A DNA stretch of 64,000 nt from JALZKA01 sp963701205 (GCA_963701205.1 OY969575.1:372001-436000), one strand, 5' to 3'; positions 52,959 through 61,563 are shown, counted from the first letter of the stretch. The notes: generated by a model not told the origin, from the sequence alone. Made by a program: numbers and translations.

Positions 52959-54307
52959 CGCGGACGCCGCACGAGGCTGGCGCCCGCGGCGGAGTCGCGC
53001 ACCTCCCAGCCCATGGTCGCCAGTTGCGCGCGGATCTCATCCGCGCGTTCAAACTCGCGCGCTGTGCGTGCCTCCTCCCGCTCGGCCAGCAGCGCTTGCG
53101 CCGCAGAATCGACGACGTCAGCGTCGGCCAGCAAGGATTCAAGACCCAGCAACGGCAGCATCTCGGCCAAGGCTGCATGGGCGCCCGGTAGCGGCCGGCG
53201 ATTTCCCTCTGCGATTAGCTCAAACACCGCCGCCAATGCCCGGGGGGTGTTGAAGTCGTCGCAAAGCGCATCGAGAAAATCCGCCTGCCGGCCGGCCGCG
53301 AACTCGTCCGCACCCGCCACGGGCTCGGATCGCAAGAAGTTGCGGATGCGCTCAAGCCGGCTGGTCGCCTCCTCCAGCGCATCTGGAGAGAACTCGAGCG
53401 GCTGTCGGTAATGCCCGGAAACCAGGAATGCCACGACGGCGGGGGCGCCGTAGGCCTCGATCGCCTGGGCCAATTCAAAGATGTTGCCGACGGACTTGGA
53501 CATTTTCTCGTCGGCCACTCGGATCATCCCGTTGTGCATCCAGATTCGTGCGAGGGGCCTTTGCCGGGCCGCCTCGGACTGCGCGATCTCGTTTTCGTGA
53601 TGTGGAAAAACCAGATCAGAGCCGCCGCCGTGGATCTCGAAGTCGGCGCCGAGCAACTTCTCGGCCATCGCCGAGCACTCGATATGCCAGCCGGGGCGAC
53701 CACGCCCCCATGGCGAATCCCAAGCCTCGTCTTCGCCCGACTTTTCGGCCTTCCACAACGCAAAGTCAAGCGCGTCCTCCTTGAGGCTCTGGGTGCCCGC
53801 TTCCTCGCCTTGGTCCATCGAGCCCGGATCCCGGTTCGAGAGCTTGCCGTAGCCGGCAAAACTGCGCACGCGAAAGTAGACGTCCCCCCCGGATTCATAA
53901 GCGTGCCCGCCCGCGATCAGGTTCTCGATCAGCGCGATGATCTCTGGGATCGTCGCGGTCGCCAGCGGTTCGTGCTGGGGGCGACCAAGGCCGAGCGCAT
54001 CCGTGTCGGCGACGTAATGGCGAGTCATGTCCCGAGCGAACGCCGCGGAGGGCACGCCCGCCTCGCGCGCGGCGTCGTAGATCTTGTCGTTCACATCGGT
54101 GACGTTGATCACCAGCGTTGCCTCGTAGCCGAGTGCGACGAGCAGACGGCGGAGCAGGACGAACGTCACGTAGGGCCGGGCATTACCGACGTGGATCCGC
54201 GCGTAGACGGTCGGCCCGCAGGCGTAAATCGCGACCCGGCCGGGCTCGCGCGGTTCAAGCGCGCGGAGCTCGCCGCTGAGCGTGTCCTTGATCTTGAGCT
54301 CCCGCAT
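52955..54307 (-). CDS. cysS: cysteinyl-tRNA synthetase
   Basis: 450 residues, class I. HIGH-type IYACGPTVYARIHVGNARPYV with the zinc ligands, VTDVNDKIYDAA, the metal-binding GWHIECSAM and HGGGSDLVFPHHENEIAQSEA, and the KMSKS loop in VADEKMSKSVGNI. The C-terminal anticodon part follows to GWEVRDSAAG. It charges tRNA-Cys. The sequence keeps all signature residues. The start at ATG 54307 diverges from the acyltransferase gene at 54357 with a 49-base gap. Confidence 0.96.
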   Translation of the reverse strand: MRELKIKDTLSGELRALEPREPGRVAIYACGPTVYARIHVGNARPYVTFVLLRRLLVALGYEATLVINVTDVNDKIYDAAREAGVPSAAFARDMTRHYVADTDALGLGRPQHEPLATATIPEIIALIENLIAGGHAYESGGDVYFRVRSFAGYGKLSNRDPGSMDQGEEAGTQSLKEDALDFALWKAEKSGEDEAWDSPWGRGRPGWHIECSAMAEKLLGADFEIHGGGSDLVFPHHENEIAQSEAARQRPLARIWMHNGMIRVADEKMSKSVGNIFELAQAIEAYGAPAVVAFLVSGHYRQPLEFSPDALEEATSRLERIRNFLRSEPVAGADEFAAGRQADFLDALCDDFNTPRALAAVFELIAEGNRRPLPGAHAALAEMLPLLGLESLLADADVVDSAAQALLAEREEARTAREFERADEIRAQLATMGWEVRDSAAGASLVRRPR

Positions 54308-54356
54308 CGCTCGCCATCCTAGGCGCCACGCAGGATCGCCGGTCTAGTATGAGCGT

Positions 54357-55355
54357 ATGCCCGAACCTGGCGAGCTGACCGATCACCCCTTAACGAACGG
54401 CAACGGTGCCAGCAATGGAGCCGGGCTTCACGCTGAGGCGCCGTCGCGACGCGACGGAATTGCCGAACAGGTGGGTCGTCTGGGCGGCGAGACGCTGAAG
54501 CTGAGCCAAAGGGCTGCTGGCGCCCTCGTCGGCCGGGTGGGGCGCAGCATCCAGGGCAGGCTTACGGCCGACCTCGACGACCGCGACCCCGACTACATCC
54601 GCGAGAACCTGCCCCTCAGCTGGCTCGTGGCAAGCGTCTGGTACCGGGCCGAGGTGCGCAACCTCGGGAACGTGCCGGAGCAGGGGCGAGTACTGATGGT
54701 CGGCAACCACACCGGCGGCAACCTCTCGCCGGAGACGATCACAGTCACCCTGGCGTTTTGCACATATTTCGGTGTTGAGCGGCGCTTTCACCAGCTCGCC
54801 CACAACCTCGTGCTGGCGTCGCCGCTGGGCCCATTTTTGCGCAATTTCGGAACCGTCGCGGCCTCTCATACCAACGCACGCAAGGCGTTGGAGGCGGAGG
54901 CCGCCGTCTTGGTCTTCCCCGGCGGCGATTGGGAGGTTCACCGGCCGAGCTGGCAGAGCTCAAAGATCGATTTCGGCGGGCGCAAGGGCTTCATTCGCCT
55001 CGCGCTTGAACAGGACGCGCCGATCGTTCCGGTCGTAACGATCGGCGGGCAGGAAACGGCGCTGTGGTTGGATCGCGGCGCTTGGCTCGCGCGGCTCCTC
55101 CGCCTTGACAAGAACATGCGCTTAAAGGTCTTGCCGATCCTGATCGCTCCGCCCTGGGGTTTGACGATCGGGGATTTCCTGCCGCGCATTCCGCTCCCCG
55201 CGAAGATCACAAGCGACGTCCTGGCTCCAATCGATATTCGGGCGCGGTTCGGTGAGGACCCCGATATCGATGAGGTCTACGAATACGTCACCGGCGTGAT
55301 GCAGGAGGCGCTCGACGGACTTTCTGCCGAGCGCCGCTTCCCCGTGATCGGCTGA
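54357..55355 (+). CDS. PlsC-type membrane acyltransferase (DGAT/TMEM68-like)
   Basis: 332 residues. The acyltransferase block reads VLMVGNHTGGNLSPETI, where the catalytic His is in NHTGG instead of NHxxxxD. LVFPGGDWEVHRPSW and IVPVVTIGGQETALWL are the later conserved regions. This variant is that of the lysophospholipid/diacylglycerol acyltransferase branch. The N-terminal 60 residues are polar and low in conservation. It is followed after 3 bases by an SRPBCC protein, suggesting joint action on lipids. Confidence 0.86.
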   Translation: MPEPGELTDHPLTNGNGASNGAGLHAEAPSRRDGIAEQVGRLGGETLKLSQRAAGALVGRVGRSIQGRLTADLDDRDPDYIRENLPLSWLVASVWYRAEVRNLGNVPEQGRVLMVGNHTGGNLSPETITVTLAFCTYFGVERRFHQLAHNLVLASPLGPFLRNFGTVAASHTNARKALEAEAAVLVFPGGDWEVHRPSWQSSKIDFGGRKGFIRLALEQDAPIVPVVTIGGQETALWLDRGAWLARLLRLDKNMRLKVLPILIAPPWGLTIGDFLPRIPLPAKITSDVLAPIDIRARFGEDPDIDEVYEYVTGVMQEALDGLSAERRFPVIG

Positions 55356-55358
55356 GCG

Positions 55359-55841
55359 ATGCGGCTGAGCGAATCAACGGTCATCACGGCGCCCCCCGAG
55401 GTGGTTTGGGAGCGCCTGTCAAACCTCGACAACTACCTGCAGTTCATCTCCGGCATCACGCGTTGGGACGCTGACGGCGAACGAACGAGTGGCGTAGGCG
55501 CCCGCCGCCGAATGCTGCTCAAGGTTGGGTCAGCCGAAGTCGGCGGCTTGATCGAGATCGTGGAGTGGGACGCGCCAAACGACCTCGCATGGAGCTCAGT
55601 CTCGGGCGTTGACCAGCGCGGACGGCTGCGCCTTCGCAAGGCCGGAAAGTCATCGACGCGAGTCGAGTTTCGCTATGCCTACGGCGTGGCGGGTGGCGGA
55701 CTCGCGGGAATGATCTCCGAACGGCTCTCCGCTCGCACAATCTCCGGTCACCTGCGCAAGTCGCTGCAGCAACTGAAGCAGCTGGTTGAAAGCGATGCCT
55801 CCCGCGAGGACAAAATGCCAGTGGATTCGGCCGCCCAGTAG
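55359..55841 (+). CDS. SRPBCC-domain protein
   Basis: 160 residues. ESTVITAPPEVVWERLSNLDNYLQFISGITRWD is the START-like opening, RRRMLLKVGSAEVGGLIEIVEWD the middle strands and LRKSLQQLKQLVES the C-terminal helix. It lies 3 bases after the acyltransferase and probably shares its transcript. A lipid-binding or transfer role is inferred from fold and context. Confidence 0.82.
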   Translation: MRLSESTVITAPPEVVWERLSNLDNYLQFISGITRWDADGERTSGVGARRRMLLKVGSAEVGGLIEIVEWDAPNDLAWSSVSGVDQRGRLRLRKAGKSSTRVEFRYAYGVAGGGLAGMISERLSARTISGHLRKSLQQLKQLVESDASREDKMPVDSAAQ

Positions 55842-55858
55842 CGGCCAAGGGCGGGGAG

Positions 55859-57496
55859 CTACTGCAGCTCGCGCTTGACGATCTTCCCGGTTGCATTGCG
55901 CGGGAGTTCGTCCATGAAGACGAATTCGCGTGGAACCTTGTAGCCGGCCAGGTTGGACTTGATCAAGCGCTTCGCCTCGTCCTCGTCCAACGCCGCACCA
56001 TCGCTGAGGACCAAAAACGCCTTGAGGCGCTGGCCGTACTGCTCGTCGTCCACCCCAATCACCGCAACCTCCTTGACCGATTCGTGCCCAGCCAGCAGGT
56101 CTTCGACCTCGCGTGGAAACACGTTCTCGCCCCCCGACACAATCATCTCGTCGTCGCGGCCGTCGATGAACAGGCGCCCATCGGGGTCCAGGTGTCCGAC
56201 GTCGCCGGAGGAGAGCAGACCGTCCACGATCTCCTTGCCACCGCCGCCGGTATAGCCGTCAAACTTCATGTCGTTGCCGACGAAGATCCGCCCGACCTCG
56301 CCCGCGGGCAATTCTCCGCCCTCTTCGTCAAGAATCTTGAGCATCGTCCCGTGTGGAACCCTGCCCGCCGTCCCGGGGGCTGCCCGCAGATCCTCGGGGG
56401 TTGCGATCGTCGCCCAGGCAACCTCGGTTGAGCCATAGAGGTTGTAGAGGTTGTCGCCGGTCGCGTCCATCCACCTTGTCGCCAGCGGCCCCGGCAGGGC
56501 TGATCCCGAGGCCGCGGTCGCCCGGAGCGACGACAGGTCGTGTTTGGCGATCGTCTCGGCTGGAAGCTCCATGATCCGCTGAAGCATCACCGGCACCACG
56601 ACCAGCGCCGAGGCCCGCGTGGATTCAATCGCGGCAAGGGTCCCCTCAGGATCGAAGCGCCGCCGCAGCACGTATGTCGAGCTGAGCGAGAGCCCGATCG
56701 AGAAGTGGGCAAATCCCCAGGAGTGAAAGAGCGGGGCGGCGATCATCGTCTGCTCGCGAGCGCGTAGCGGGATCACCGAGAGCAGTGCGGTGATCGGGCT
56801 CAGGGTGTCCGGCTGACCGCGCTGCGCGCCCTTGGGGGTGCCCGTGGTGCCTGAGGTCAAGACGATGAACTTGCCTGAACGAGCAGGAGGTTCCAAATCG
56901 GAATCGTCGGGCTCGCCGGCGATCAAATCCTCAATGCTGGTCCGATCCGTGAGGCCGTCCTGGTTCCATGCCACGAACCGCTCAAGGTCACTCCCGACGC
57001 CCTCAAGGACGCCGTCAAACTCCTCGTCATAGATGAGGACCGAAGGTGCTTCGCGCTCAATCACGCCCACAAGCTGCGGGCCCGCAAACATGGTGTTCAA
57101 AAACAGGGCGTTGGCCCCGAGCTTGGCCGATGCCAAAATCACCTCAACGAACCCGCGGTGATTGCGGGCCATGAGTGCTACACCATCGCCTGCGCCGACG
57201 CCGTGCTTGGCCAAGGCCCTGGCAAGGCGATTCGATCGGCTGTGGACCTCGGCAAATGTGAGTTCGCCGAGTTCATCAACCAGCATCGGCTCGTTCGGGT
57301 AGCGGATCGCGGAGGCAGCGATCCCGGCGGCGGGCGACGCGCCCCAGCGCCCAAGGCTCCGCAAGACGGCGATGACCTTGTCCGGGCGCATCGGCTTGGC
57401 GATCCCGGCCTTGCGCATCACCTGCAGGTTGAAGGGGATGTCGGGCAGCTTGCCGAGGGTGCCGACCTGGATGCTGGAGAGCTTGTCGCGAATCAC
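55859..57496 (-). CDS. acyl-CoA synthetase / AMP-dependent ligase (FadD-like)
   Basis: 545 residues. The AMP-binding P-loop is FIVLTSGTTGTPKGAQRG. The core carries LYNLYGSTEVAWATIATPEDL, GYTGGGGKEIVDGLLSSGDVGHLDPDGRLFIDGRDDEMIVSGGENVFPREVEDLL and the catalytic Lys in ELPRNATGKIVKRELQ. It activates a fatty acid through an acyl-adenylate to its CoA thioester. GTG 57496 starts it. It is convergent with the acyltransferase-SRPBCC pair, so the region groups lipid-related genes. Confidence 0.93.
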   Translation of the reverse strand: MIRDKLSSIQVGTLGKLPDIPFNLQVMRKAGIAKPMRPDKVIAVLRSLGRWGASPAAGIAASAIRYPNEPMLVDELGELTFAEVHSRSNRLARALAKHGVGAGDGVALMARNHRGFVEVILASAKLGANALFLNTMFAGPQLVGVIEREAPSVLIYDEEFDGVLEGVGSDLERFVAWNQDGLTDRTSIEDLIAGEPDDSDLEPPARSGKFIVLTSGTTGTPKGAQRGQPDTLSPITALLSVIPLRAREQTMIAAPLFHSWGFAHFSIGLSLSSTYVLRRRFDPEGTLAAIESTRASALVVVPVMLQRIMELPAETIAKHDLSSLRATAASGSALPGPLATRWMDATGDNLYNLYGSTEVAWATIATPEDLRAAPGTAGRVPHGTMLKILDEEGGELPAGEVGRIFVGNDMKFDGYTGGGGKEIVDGLLSSGDVGHLDPDGRLFIDGRDDEMIVSGGENVFPREVEDLLAGHESVKEVAVIGVDDEQYGQRLKAFLVLSDGAALDEDEAKRLIKSNLAGYKVPREFVFMDELPRNATGKIVKRELQ

Positions 57497-57520
57497 ACCG
57501 GAAACCCTACTTACGGGCGA

Positions 57521-57982
57521 TCAGCCGACGTCGACCAGCGCGACGGCCAAGCAGGCGATTCCCTCGCCCCGGCCGATGAATCCCATCCCCTCGTTGGTGG
57601 TCGCCTTGATGCTCACGGGGGCACCAACGGCGGCGCCCAGGTTTGCCTCCATCTCCAGTCGATGACCACCAAGATGCGGTGCCTCGCAAACCACGGTCGC
57701 GTCAACGTTCACGACAGCTCCGCGGACCATCGCGACTGCGGACGTCAGGAGGTCGATCGAGTTGGCGTCGCGCCAGCGGTCGTCCGTTGGCGGATAGTGC
57801 GTACCGATGTCCCCGAGACCGGCCGCTCCCAGGATCGCGTCCGTGATCGCGTGCGCGACGACGTCGGCGTCGGAGTGCCCCTCGAGCCCACGGTCATGGG
57901 GCACTTCAACGCCGCCGAGAATCAGCTTGCCCGCCGTCGCAAACCGATGGCTGTCGTAACCGCTTCCGATTCGGACGCTCAT
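57521..57982 (-). CDS. ispF: 2-C-methyl-D-erythritol 2,4-cyclodiphosphate synthase
   Basis: 153 residues, standard length. The metal site DSHRF-type is in GSGYDSHRFATAGKLILGGVEVPHDRGLEGHSDADVVAHAITDA, followed by DIGTHYPPTD and GIACLAVALVDVG at the end. It catalyses the cyclisation step of the MEP isoprenoid pathway; ispD of the same pathway lies 1 kb away. Its start overlaps the PHP phosphatase stop by 4 bases. Confidence 0.96.
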   Translation of the reverse strand: MSVRIGSGYDSHRFATAGKLILGGVEVPHDRGLEGHSDADVVAHAITDAILGAAGLGDIGTHYPPTDDRWRDANSIDLLTSAVAMVRGAVVNVDATVVCEAPHLGGHRLEMEANLGAAVGAPVSIKATTNEGMGFIGRGEGIACLAVALVDVG

Positions 57983-58806
57983 CCCAGTCTCTCCATCCGT
58001 CGCCGCCTACCTTCGAACACAGCGATCTCGCTGATTCCCCAGTCGCTCATCAGCGCAACCGCACGCTCGTATTCGTAGCCGATCTGCTCGGGCACGTGCG
58101 CGTCCGATGAAAGCGTGAAGGCGGCTCCTGCATCGACGCACATCCGGGCAAAGGCCTCCGCGGGGTACTGCTCCGCCACCGGCTTGCGCCATCCGGCGGT
58201 CGAGACCTCAACCGCAATCCCCGACTCGGCGATCGCCTCGACGGCCGGCTCGTAGTGGAACTTGGGGTCGCGGCGCGGCGCCGGCCGGTCGGCACCCCAG
58301 ATCTTCACCAGGTCGGGATGCGCGCAGATGTCAAAGAGGCCGCTGCGAATTGCCTCCGCGAGAGTCTCAAAGTAGAGCGCCCAGATCGCGTCCGGGTCGC
58401 TTTCACGATCCCAGACGTCATAGACCTCATGGTCAACCGCGAGATCGCGAACAAAATGGACCGAGCCAATGACGTAATCGAATGGGTGCCGATCAAGGAG
58501 ATTCGCGATCCGATCCTCGCGGCCCTGGACGAAGTCCATCTCGATCCCAAGCCGCATCGGCGTCGATTGGACGAATTCGCAGTAGGCGGCCAAATCGTCG
58601 CGGGCGTTGTCCACCCAGAAGGGATGGTCCCAGACCTCAAGGCAATCGGCGAAGCGATGGATGTGCTCCGAGACTCCCAGCTCGCCGACGCCTGCAGTCG
58701 CGGCAGCCGCGAGATAGCGCTCGGCGTTCGCCTGGGTCAAGAACTCCTCTGCAGGCGTTGAATCGAGCTCGTCCGGCCGCAGATGCACGTGATAGTCCGT
58801 CAGCAC
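57979..58806 (-). CDS. PHP-family phosphatase (histidinol-phosphatase-like)
   Basis: 275 residues. The metal-binding PHP motifs are DYHVHLRPDELD, GVSEHIHRF, GIEMDFV, IGSVHFV, FDICAHPDLVK and SSDAHVPEQIGYEYERA. These match the trinuclear site of HisK-type histidinol-phosphate phosphatases, which complete the next-to-last step of histidine synthesis. No other his genes are here, so another phosphate ester is possible. GTG 58806 is the start. It is coupled to ispF. Confidence 0.86.
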   Translation of the reverse strand: MLTDYHVHLRPDELDSTPAEEFLTQANAERYLAAAATAGVGELGVSEHIHRFADCLEVWDHPFWVDNARDDLAAYCEFVQSTPMRLGIEMDFVQGREDRIANLLDRHPFDYVIGSVHFVRDLAVDHEVYDVWDRESDPDAIWALYFETLAEAIRSGLFDICAHPDLVKIWGADRPAPRRDPKFHYEPAVEAIAESGIAVEVSTAGWRKPVAEQYPAEAFARMCVDAGAAFTLSSDAHVPEQIGYEYERAVALMSDWGISEIAVFEGRRRRMERLG

Positions 58807-58828
58807 CGGCTGTACGCTAGATGACCTG

Positions 58829-58996
58829 ATGGATCACCCCGCGCATGCACTGACCGACGTGGCCATGCTGGCCGGTGCGCTCATCCTTGGTGCCGCCCTC
58901 GCAGAGGTTCTCGGCGCGGCCAATATGGGCACCGCGCTGGCCTTCGGGACCATGGGGTTCACAGCGACGCTGGTCTGGATCCTGGCGCGCCGCTAG
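58829..58996 (+). CDS. 55-residue membrane protein, function unknown
   Basis: ATG 58829 to TAG 58996. The protein has a short polar start (MDHPAHALTDVAML), then two hydrophobic helices (AGALILGAALAEVLGAA and GTALAFGTMGFTATLVWIL) and ends ARR, consistent with an inside tail. It diverges from the PHP gene across about 22 bases. Its stop overlaps that of convergent ispD, TAG on both strands. I do not recognise the family. The unbroken small frame, the helix design and the tight packing support it. Confidence 0.6.
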   Translation: MDHPAHALTDVAMLAGALILGAALAEVLGAANMGTALAFGTMGFTATLVWILARR

Positions 58997-59691
58997 CGGA
59001 TCCCATGGGCGCCCAAAAGCAACGCTTCGACCACGGCGAGGTCGGCGTGCATCGTGACCTTCGGGTTGGGAGCGAGAACGGGATGAATCCGAACCTCTCC
59101 CCCCGCTCGCTCGACCAGTGAGGCGTCGTCGGTTGCGGCATCGCGCTCCGCCGCCGGAATGTCAAGCGCTCGTCGCAGGGCGTCAGCCCTGAACCCCTGC
59201 GGGGTTTGAATTGCCCAAAGCGCATCCCGAGCCAAGGTCTCGATCACCCGGTAATCGGAATCCGCCCGTTTGACCGTGTCGGCAACGGGCGCGGCCGCCA
59301 CAAAGCCGTCGCATTCGTCGTTGGCGAGGAGCGCCGTAACGATCTCGTCGAATAGCTGGGCGGATGCCAAGGGCCGAGCCGCGTCATGGACCAAGACCAG
59401 GCTTGTGCCGACCCCGGCCAACGCCAGCGCGACTGACGCCGAACGCGACGCACCGCCCGTCACCACCGTGGCAGCAGGCGCCAGCGCCTGCACCTGGGCC
59501 TCATGACCCGAGGGCGCCGCGACAACGACCGCCCCGATCAACTCCGCCCGGCCGACCTGTTCAAGCGACCAGGCGACAAGGGGCTTGCCCCCAATATCGA
59601 CCAGGGCCTTCGGGCCGCCGACGCCGAGTCTGGACCCGGAGCCGGCGGCCACGATGACCGCCGTTGCGTCAAGCTCGGTGCCAGGCGGCAC
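58993..59691 (-). CDS. ispD: 2-C-methyl-D-erythritol 4-phosphate cytidylyltransferase
   Basis: 232 residues. The nucleotide site is AVIVAAGSGSRLGVGGPKALVDIGGKPLV. VTGGASRSASVALAL and LVLVHDAARPLASAQLF are conserved, with VADTVKRAD and AIQTPQGFRADALRRAL later. It makes CDP-methylerythritol in the MEP pathway. GTG 59691 follows the carD stop directly (TGAGTG), an arrangement common in actinobacteria, where carD-ispD-ispF-cysS are neighbours. Confidence 0.95.
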   Translation of the reverse strand: MPPGTELDATAVIVAAGSGSRLGVGGPKALVDIGGKPLVAWSLEQVGRAELIGAVVVAAPSGHEAQVQALAPAATVVTGGASRSASVALALAGVGTSLVLVHDAARPLASAQLFDEIVTALLANDECDGFVAAAPVADTVKRADSDYRVIETLARDALWAIQTPQGFRADALRRALDIPAAERDAATDDASLVERAGGEVRIHPVLAPNPKVTMHADLAVVEALLLGAHGIR

Positions 59692-60270
59692 TCAGGCGGG
59701 CGCAGCTGCCGCGTCGGCGAAGCGCTCCTCGAGGAGGCCGTCGATGTACTCCTCGGCGCCCTCCTCGTCCTTGTCGAGCGCGTACATGAACTCGGAGGCG
59801 AGGATCTTCTTCGCCCGCGTGTACATCTGCTTCTCGCCCGTCGAGAGACCCTTGTCCATCTCGCGAATCGCGAGGTTGCGAACGACCTCGGCGATCTCGA
59901 AGATGTCGCCCGTCTTGATCTTCTCGCGGTTGTACTTGAAGCGACGGTTCCAGTTCTTCGGCATGTCGGAGAGTTCGCCGGTCAGAACGGCGATCACTTC
60001 TTCGACCTGTTTCGGGTCGATAACCCGGCGCAATCCCGCCAGCTGGGCGTTCTCGCACGGAACCATCACGGTCATATCGTTGTGGAGGATCTTGATCGTC
60101 AGGTAGTCACGGTTCTCGCCCAGCAGTTCCTTGGCTTCCCGCTTTTGCACGACGCCCGCCCCATGGTGGGGATAGACAACGTGGTCGCCGACCTCGAATG
60201 TGCATTCGACCGGCGCAAGCTCAACGTCGTCGTCGAACTCGATTTCGTCCTCGATTGCTACGTCAGGAAT
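59692..60270 (-). CDS. carD: CarD-family transcription factor, apparent AUU start
   Basis: About 192 residues. The N-terminal RNA-polymerase-interaction domain is TFEVGDHVVYPHHGAGVVQKREAKELLG, and the C-terminal helical DNA-contact domain runs from PKNWNRRFKYNREKIKTGDIFEIAEVVRNLA to KILASEFMYALD. CarD stabilises open complexes at most promoters in actinobacteria and is essential in mycobacteria. The first ATG/GTG-type codon, GTG 60150, would delete the conserved opening. In frame upstream lies an acidic stretch (IEDEIEFDDDVELAPVE). AAGGAGG at 60283-60277 points to ATT 60270 with 6-base spacing. No other initiator fits. Confidence 0.88.
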   Translation of the reverse strand: MPDVAIEDEIEFDDDVELAPVECTFEVGDHVVYPHHGAGVVQKREAKELLGENRDYLTIKILHNDMTVMVPCENAQLAGLRRVIDPKQVEEVIAVLTGELSDMPKNWNRRFKYNREKIKTGDIFEIAEVVRNLAIREMDKGLSTGEKQMYTRAKKILASEFMYALDKDEEGAEEYIDGLLEERFADAAAAPA

Positions 60271-60276
60271 GAGCGT

Positions 60277-60283
60277 CCTCCTT
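60277..60283 (-). promoter_or_regulatory. ribosome-binding site that decides the carD start
   Basis: Minus-strand AAGGAGG, a full anti-Shine-Dalgarno match, six bases before the codon ATT. It is the strongest such site near carD and no ATG, GTG or TTG lies at a usable distance in any frame giving CarD. Confidence 0.75.
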
Positions 60284-60321
60284 GGTGGGAGCGACTGCCG
60301 TAGGCAAGCCGCTTTCGTTGA

Positions 60322-61431
60322 TCACGTTCGGATGCGGTCGACTATGTCGACCTCTTGAATCCGCCTCAGGCCCTCGCGAATCTCCAGCGCACGAGCCTCG
60401 CCGACACCATCAACCGCTTCCAGACCCTCGTCGGAGGCGGACAGGATGGACTCGAGATCGCCGAAATGATCGACGATCTTTTGAGCCACCAGGCGCGGCA
60501 GCCTCGGCACGCGAGAGAGCGCACGAAAGCCACGCGGAACTACGGGGAAGTCACGAGTATTGATCTTGCGGTCGTAGCCAAGTAGGTCAGCCAGGCGACC
60601 GAAATCAAGCAAGGATTGGTTGTCGAGCGCGCCGATCTGCGCTACCGCGGCCTCGATTTCGGCCTCGCCGGTGAGCGTCGCGTAGTCACGGATCAGCGCC
60701 CCACGCTCAGCGAAGACGCCGACGACGAGCTCTTCCAGTTGCATCTCGATCAAGCGGCCCTCGGAGCCGAGCTCGATGATCCAGCGCTCAACCTCGGCCG
60801 CCATGCGAATCACAAGCTCAGCCCGCTGAACGGCCGAGAGAACGTCGTGAAGGACCGTGCCGCCAGCAAATTCAAGCGTGGTCAGCCGTGCCGACATCTG
60901 GTCAAGACGGGACCGGTACTTCTCGAGCGTCGCGAGCCCCTGGTTTGCCTTCGACAGCACCGACGAAATTTCCTCAAGGATGTACTTGATGCCCTCGACG
61001 TAGAGCGAGACGACATCGCGTCGTTGCGAGATCGCGATGACCAGGGCCTTGGTCTGTTTTGACACGCGCTCGGCGGTTCGGTGCCGGGTGCCCGTCTCCA
61101 TCGAGAGAATCGTGGGATCGGGCATGAGCTGCACATTGGCCGAGCAGATGCGGTTCGACTCGGGCTCGAGGACGATCGCGCCGTCCATCTTCGCCAACTG
61201 GTAGAGCAGCGCCGGGGAGTAGTCCACATCCAGCTTGATTCCCCCGGAAAACAGGAACGAAACCTCGTCGGCTCCGGCGACCAGGATCAGGCCACCGGTC
61301 CGCGCGTGAATGATGTTGTCGATGCCCTCGCGAAGCGGTGTGCCGGGCGCAACCAAGTCAAGCGCCCGCAACAAACGAGGGTCTTGGCGAGCCTCCAGTT
61401 CGGTCCTGTCATCGCCGTTTGGAAGCCCCAT
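60322..61431 (-). CDS. disA: diadenylate cyclase / DNA integrity scanning protein DisA
   Basis: About 369 residues from ATG 61431 (GTG 61434 is one codon longer). The N-terminal DAC domain has DGAIVL (84-89) and the nucleotide-binding RHRTAER (117-123). A helical middle links it to C-terminal helix-hairpin-helix DNA binding (VDGVGEARALEIREGLRRIQE). It makes c-di-AMP from two ATP and pauses at branched DNA. It lies downstream of radA on the same strand, the classical neighbour whose product modulates DisA. The 130-base gap between them holds nested inverted repeats. Confidence 0.95.
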   Translation of the reverse strand: MGLPNGDDRTELEARQDPRLLRALDLVAPGTPLREGIDNIIHARTGGLILVAGADEVSFLFSGGIKLDVDYSPALLYQLAKMDGAIVLEPESNRICSANVQLMPDPTILSMETGTRHRTAERVSKQTKALVIAISQRRDVVSLYVEGIKYILEEISSVLSKANQGLATLEKYRSRLDQMSARLTTLEFAGGTVLHDVLSAVQRAELVIRMAAEVERWIIELGSEGRLIEMQLEELVVGVFAERGALIRDYATLTGEAEIEAAVAQIGALDNQSLLDFGRLADLLGYDRKINTRDFPVVPRGFRALSRVPRLPRLVAQKIVDHFGDLESILSASDEGLEAVDGVGEARALEIREGLRRIQEVDIVDRIRT

Positions 61432-61451
61432 CACTTACTCAAGGATGACAG

Positions 61452-61509
61452 AAAGCCCCTGCAACCAGCCTATCGGTCAATCCCTCGTGGATAGGTCGGA
61501 AAGGGCTTT
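61452..61509 (-). promoter_or_regulatory. nested hairpin element in the disA leader
   Basis: Two perfect stems are nested: outer arms AAAGCCC (61503-61509 on the minus strand reading) and GGGCTTT (61452-61458), inner arms CCTATC and GATAGG with a 15-base loop. In the disA direction the structure ends 20 bases before the start codon, where it could control translation or transcription. It does not match a riboswitch class that I can name. Confidence 0.45.
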
Positions 61510-61563
61510 GTCAAGCGCCATCCGCCGCACCGGCCCGCGTGGCCCGGCGGATCGCTGGCCAGC

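Noticed and set aside
59669..60058. Arg/Gly-rich minus-strand frame within carD
   Set aside because: It is an alternate frame of carD with low-complexity sequence, while the carD frame is conserved throughout.
60150..60150. GTG 60150 as the carD start
   Set aside because: It would delete the conserved EVGDHVVYPHHG segment that binds RNA polymerase, and it has no ribosome-binding site.
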